Shown here in pieces: positions 63,015 through 64,000 of a stretch of DNA of 64,000 nucleotides. Positions within the stretch are counted from its first letter, which is position 1, and each line of letters begins with the position of its first letter. The DNA comes from Brevipalpus yothersi. Lineage: Eukaryota > Arthropoda > Arachnida > Trombidiformes > Tenuipalpidae. The notes beneath the pieces were generated by a model. The model saw only the letters and a program-made list of their open reading frames with translations, searched no databases and was not told the origin of the DNA. The position numbers were made by a program, and so were the translations under genes. The stretch covers positions 29,554 through 93,553 of the forward strand of contig QZCP01000200.1 of NCBI GenBank assembly GCA_003956705.1. The letters run 5' to 3'.

Positions 63015-63044
63015 AGAAGAAGAAGAAGAAGAAGAAGAAGAAGA
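63015..63044. repeat. (AAG)n trinucleotide repeat
   Basis: About ten AAG units; the longest trinucleotide run noted in the window. Confidence 0.95.
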
Positions 63045-63983
63045 TGCTAAATTTTTCCCTTCAACATCCCTTCTCCTCATTCACCTGGGCATCGGAACAT
63101 GCCTTACGAGAGGAAGATAAAGATGAAGATGAGGAGGAAAAAAAGCTCTTGTGAGTATGAGATCTCTTTTTCCGTTACCGGTTAACATGAATTTCAACTT
63201 GAATTCACACTCACACAGATTGCCTATTCTGGTGGAAAAATTTTTCGTTTTCCCTAAGTCTTAACCTTCCCATTAGCTCCACTACGTTCCCAATCAACTG
63301 GATCAGTCTGGTTGATCAATTAATCTTGTATATTCATTTGACTGTTTAGGTGATCATACCATGTACATGTACAGATGTATATAAGTGGGATTTAGAGGCA
63401 AAATATATATATTATACAAAAAATGTGTTCAAATTCTTGTTTTTTTCCTCGTCTTCTTACAGAAAATTTGACTTGTTAGACCTAAATAAATCATTTAATT
63501 CGGGCACCAAACGGATCTTTAATGTCCGGTGTGTGTAATGGTATGCTTACAGGATGCATCATCATTTTCCGTATGAAACATTCATTCTTAATGATATTGG
63601 GTGAATGAATCATTTGGAATTTGGAAAGAGAGAGAGAGAGAGCGTAGGTTTTGCTTTCGAAGTGAATTACTTGAATTTGGTGAATGAAAAGTGAACAAAA
63701 TACATACAGATATTTTATATTAATTTTTTCTGAATGAACTGTGTTTCGAAAGATTGCTAAAAAGTAAAATATTAATGATGATAAGTACGTGTATGTGTGC
63801 ATATGATTTAGACGGAGAGAGAGAGAGAGACAGAGCGAAAGCGAGAATAAGAAGAATAAATCATAATTGAGTTTGTGGCCTGTTATTGTGTCCGATGATT
63901 TGTGGCCAAATGTACGTTAACACTACCAAAAATGTTGGTCATTCCTGGAATCACATATACGTATGTATGTATGTTAAGTGACT

Positions 63984-64000
63984 GAGAGAGAGAGAGAGAG
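63984..64000. repeat. (GA)n tract at the window end
   Basis: GA repeat truncated by the window boundary. Confidence 0.9.

Larger units (their letters stand above)
55074..64000. other. Intergenic region, no gene recognised
   Basis: About 9 kb of AT-rich DNA with GA/CT tracts, an (AAG)n run at 63015-63044 and a (GT)n run near 56395. No frame has recognisable coding content. The window ends inside a GA tract. Confidence 0.4.

Noticed and set aside
1..64000. CRISPR array, insertion sequence, prophage or operon
   Set aside because: No direct repeat-spacer pattern, transposase, integrase or polycistronic layout was seen; the genes have spliceosomal introns and wide spacing.

Overview
The window looks like nuclear DNA from an arthropod, most probably an acariform mite. 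It is AT-rich and has spliceosomal introns with GT..AG ends. Animal-type genes are present: calcium/calmodulin-dependent kinase I, and a Furrowed/CG9095-type receptor with sushi, F5/8C-like and C-type lectin domains. Three of the five genes appear intronless. The most conspicuous property is a very high load of (GA)n/(CT)n microsatellites on both strands, about 40 tracts of roughly 20-115 bp. These generate almost all of the apparent long reading frames (poly Ser-Leu or Arg-Glu) outside the real genes. The species assignment is inference only.

Layout. Positions 1-10022 hold only microsatellites and unexplained AT-rich sequence. A single-exon secreted bacterial-type PI-PLC lies at 10023-11279 (+). 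Positions 11280-21044 are microsatellite-rich non-coding DNA with a 239-base assembly gap (15829-16067). The N-terminal three coding exons of CaMKI lie at 21045-22733 (-); its autoinhibitory/calmodulin-binding tail was not located. A divergent intergenic region (22734-25575) carries a CTCF-core-like site and leads to a single-exon ELO-family gene at 25576-26349 (+). This gene encodes a fatty-acid-elongase homologue that has lost its catalytic histidine boxes. A four-module cysteine-rich secreted protein of unrecognised family lies at 27331-28467 (-). A completely resolvable five-exon receptor gene spans 30081-38739 (-), encoding 890 residues: CCP, F5/8C-like, C-type lectin, three CCPs, mucin stalk, TM and tail. 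Upstream of it, at 39794-40003, is a four-copy inverted-repeat motif cluster. From about 40 kb to 64 kb no convincing gene was found; the tracts and a few dispersed motifs are all that is visible.

The genes do not form a pathway or operon. Common themes are secretion and the cell surface (PI-PLC, Cys-rich protein, receptor) and calcium signalling (CaMKI). The most novel items are the 4 x 6-cysteine secreted protein with the spacing C-x4-C-x16/17-C-x6-8-C-x-C-C, the intact but active-site-less ELO protein, and the secreted bacterial-type PI-PLC, which is a candidate for horizontal acquisition. The stretch from 24.0 to 34.5 kb, which holds most of the coding sequence, is almost free of long GA/CT tracts, in contrast to the rest of the window.
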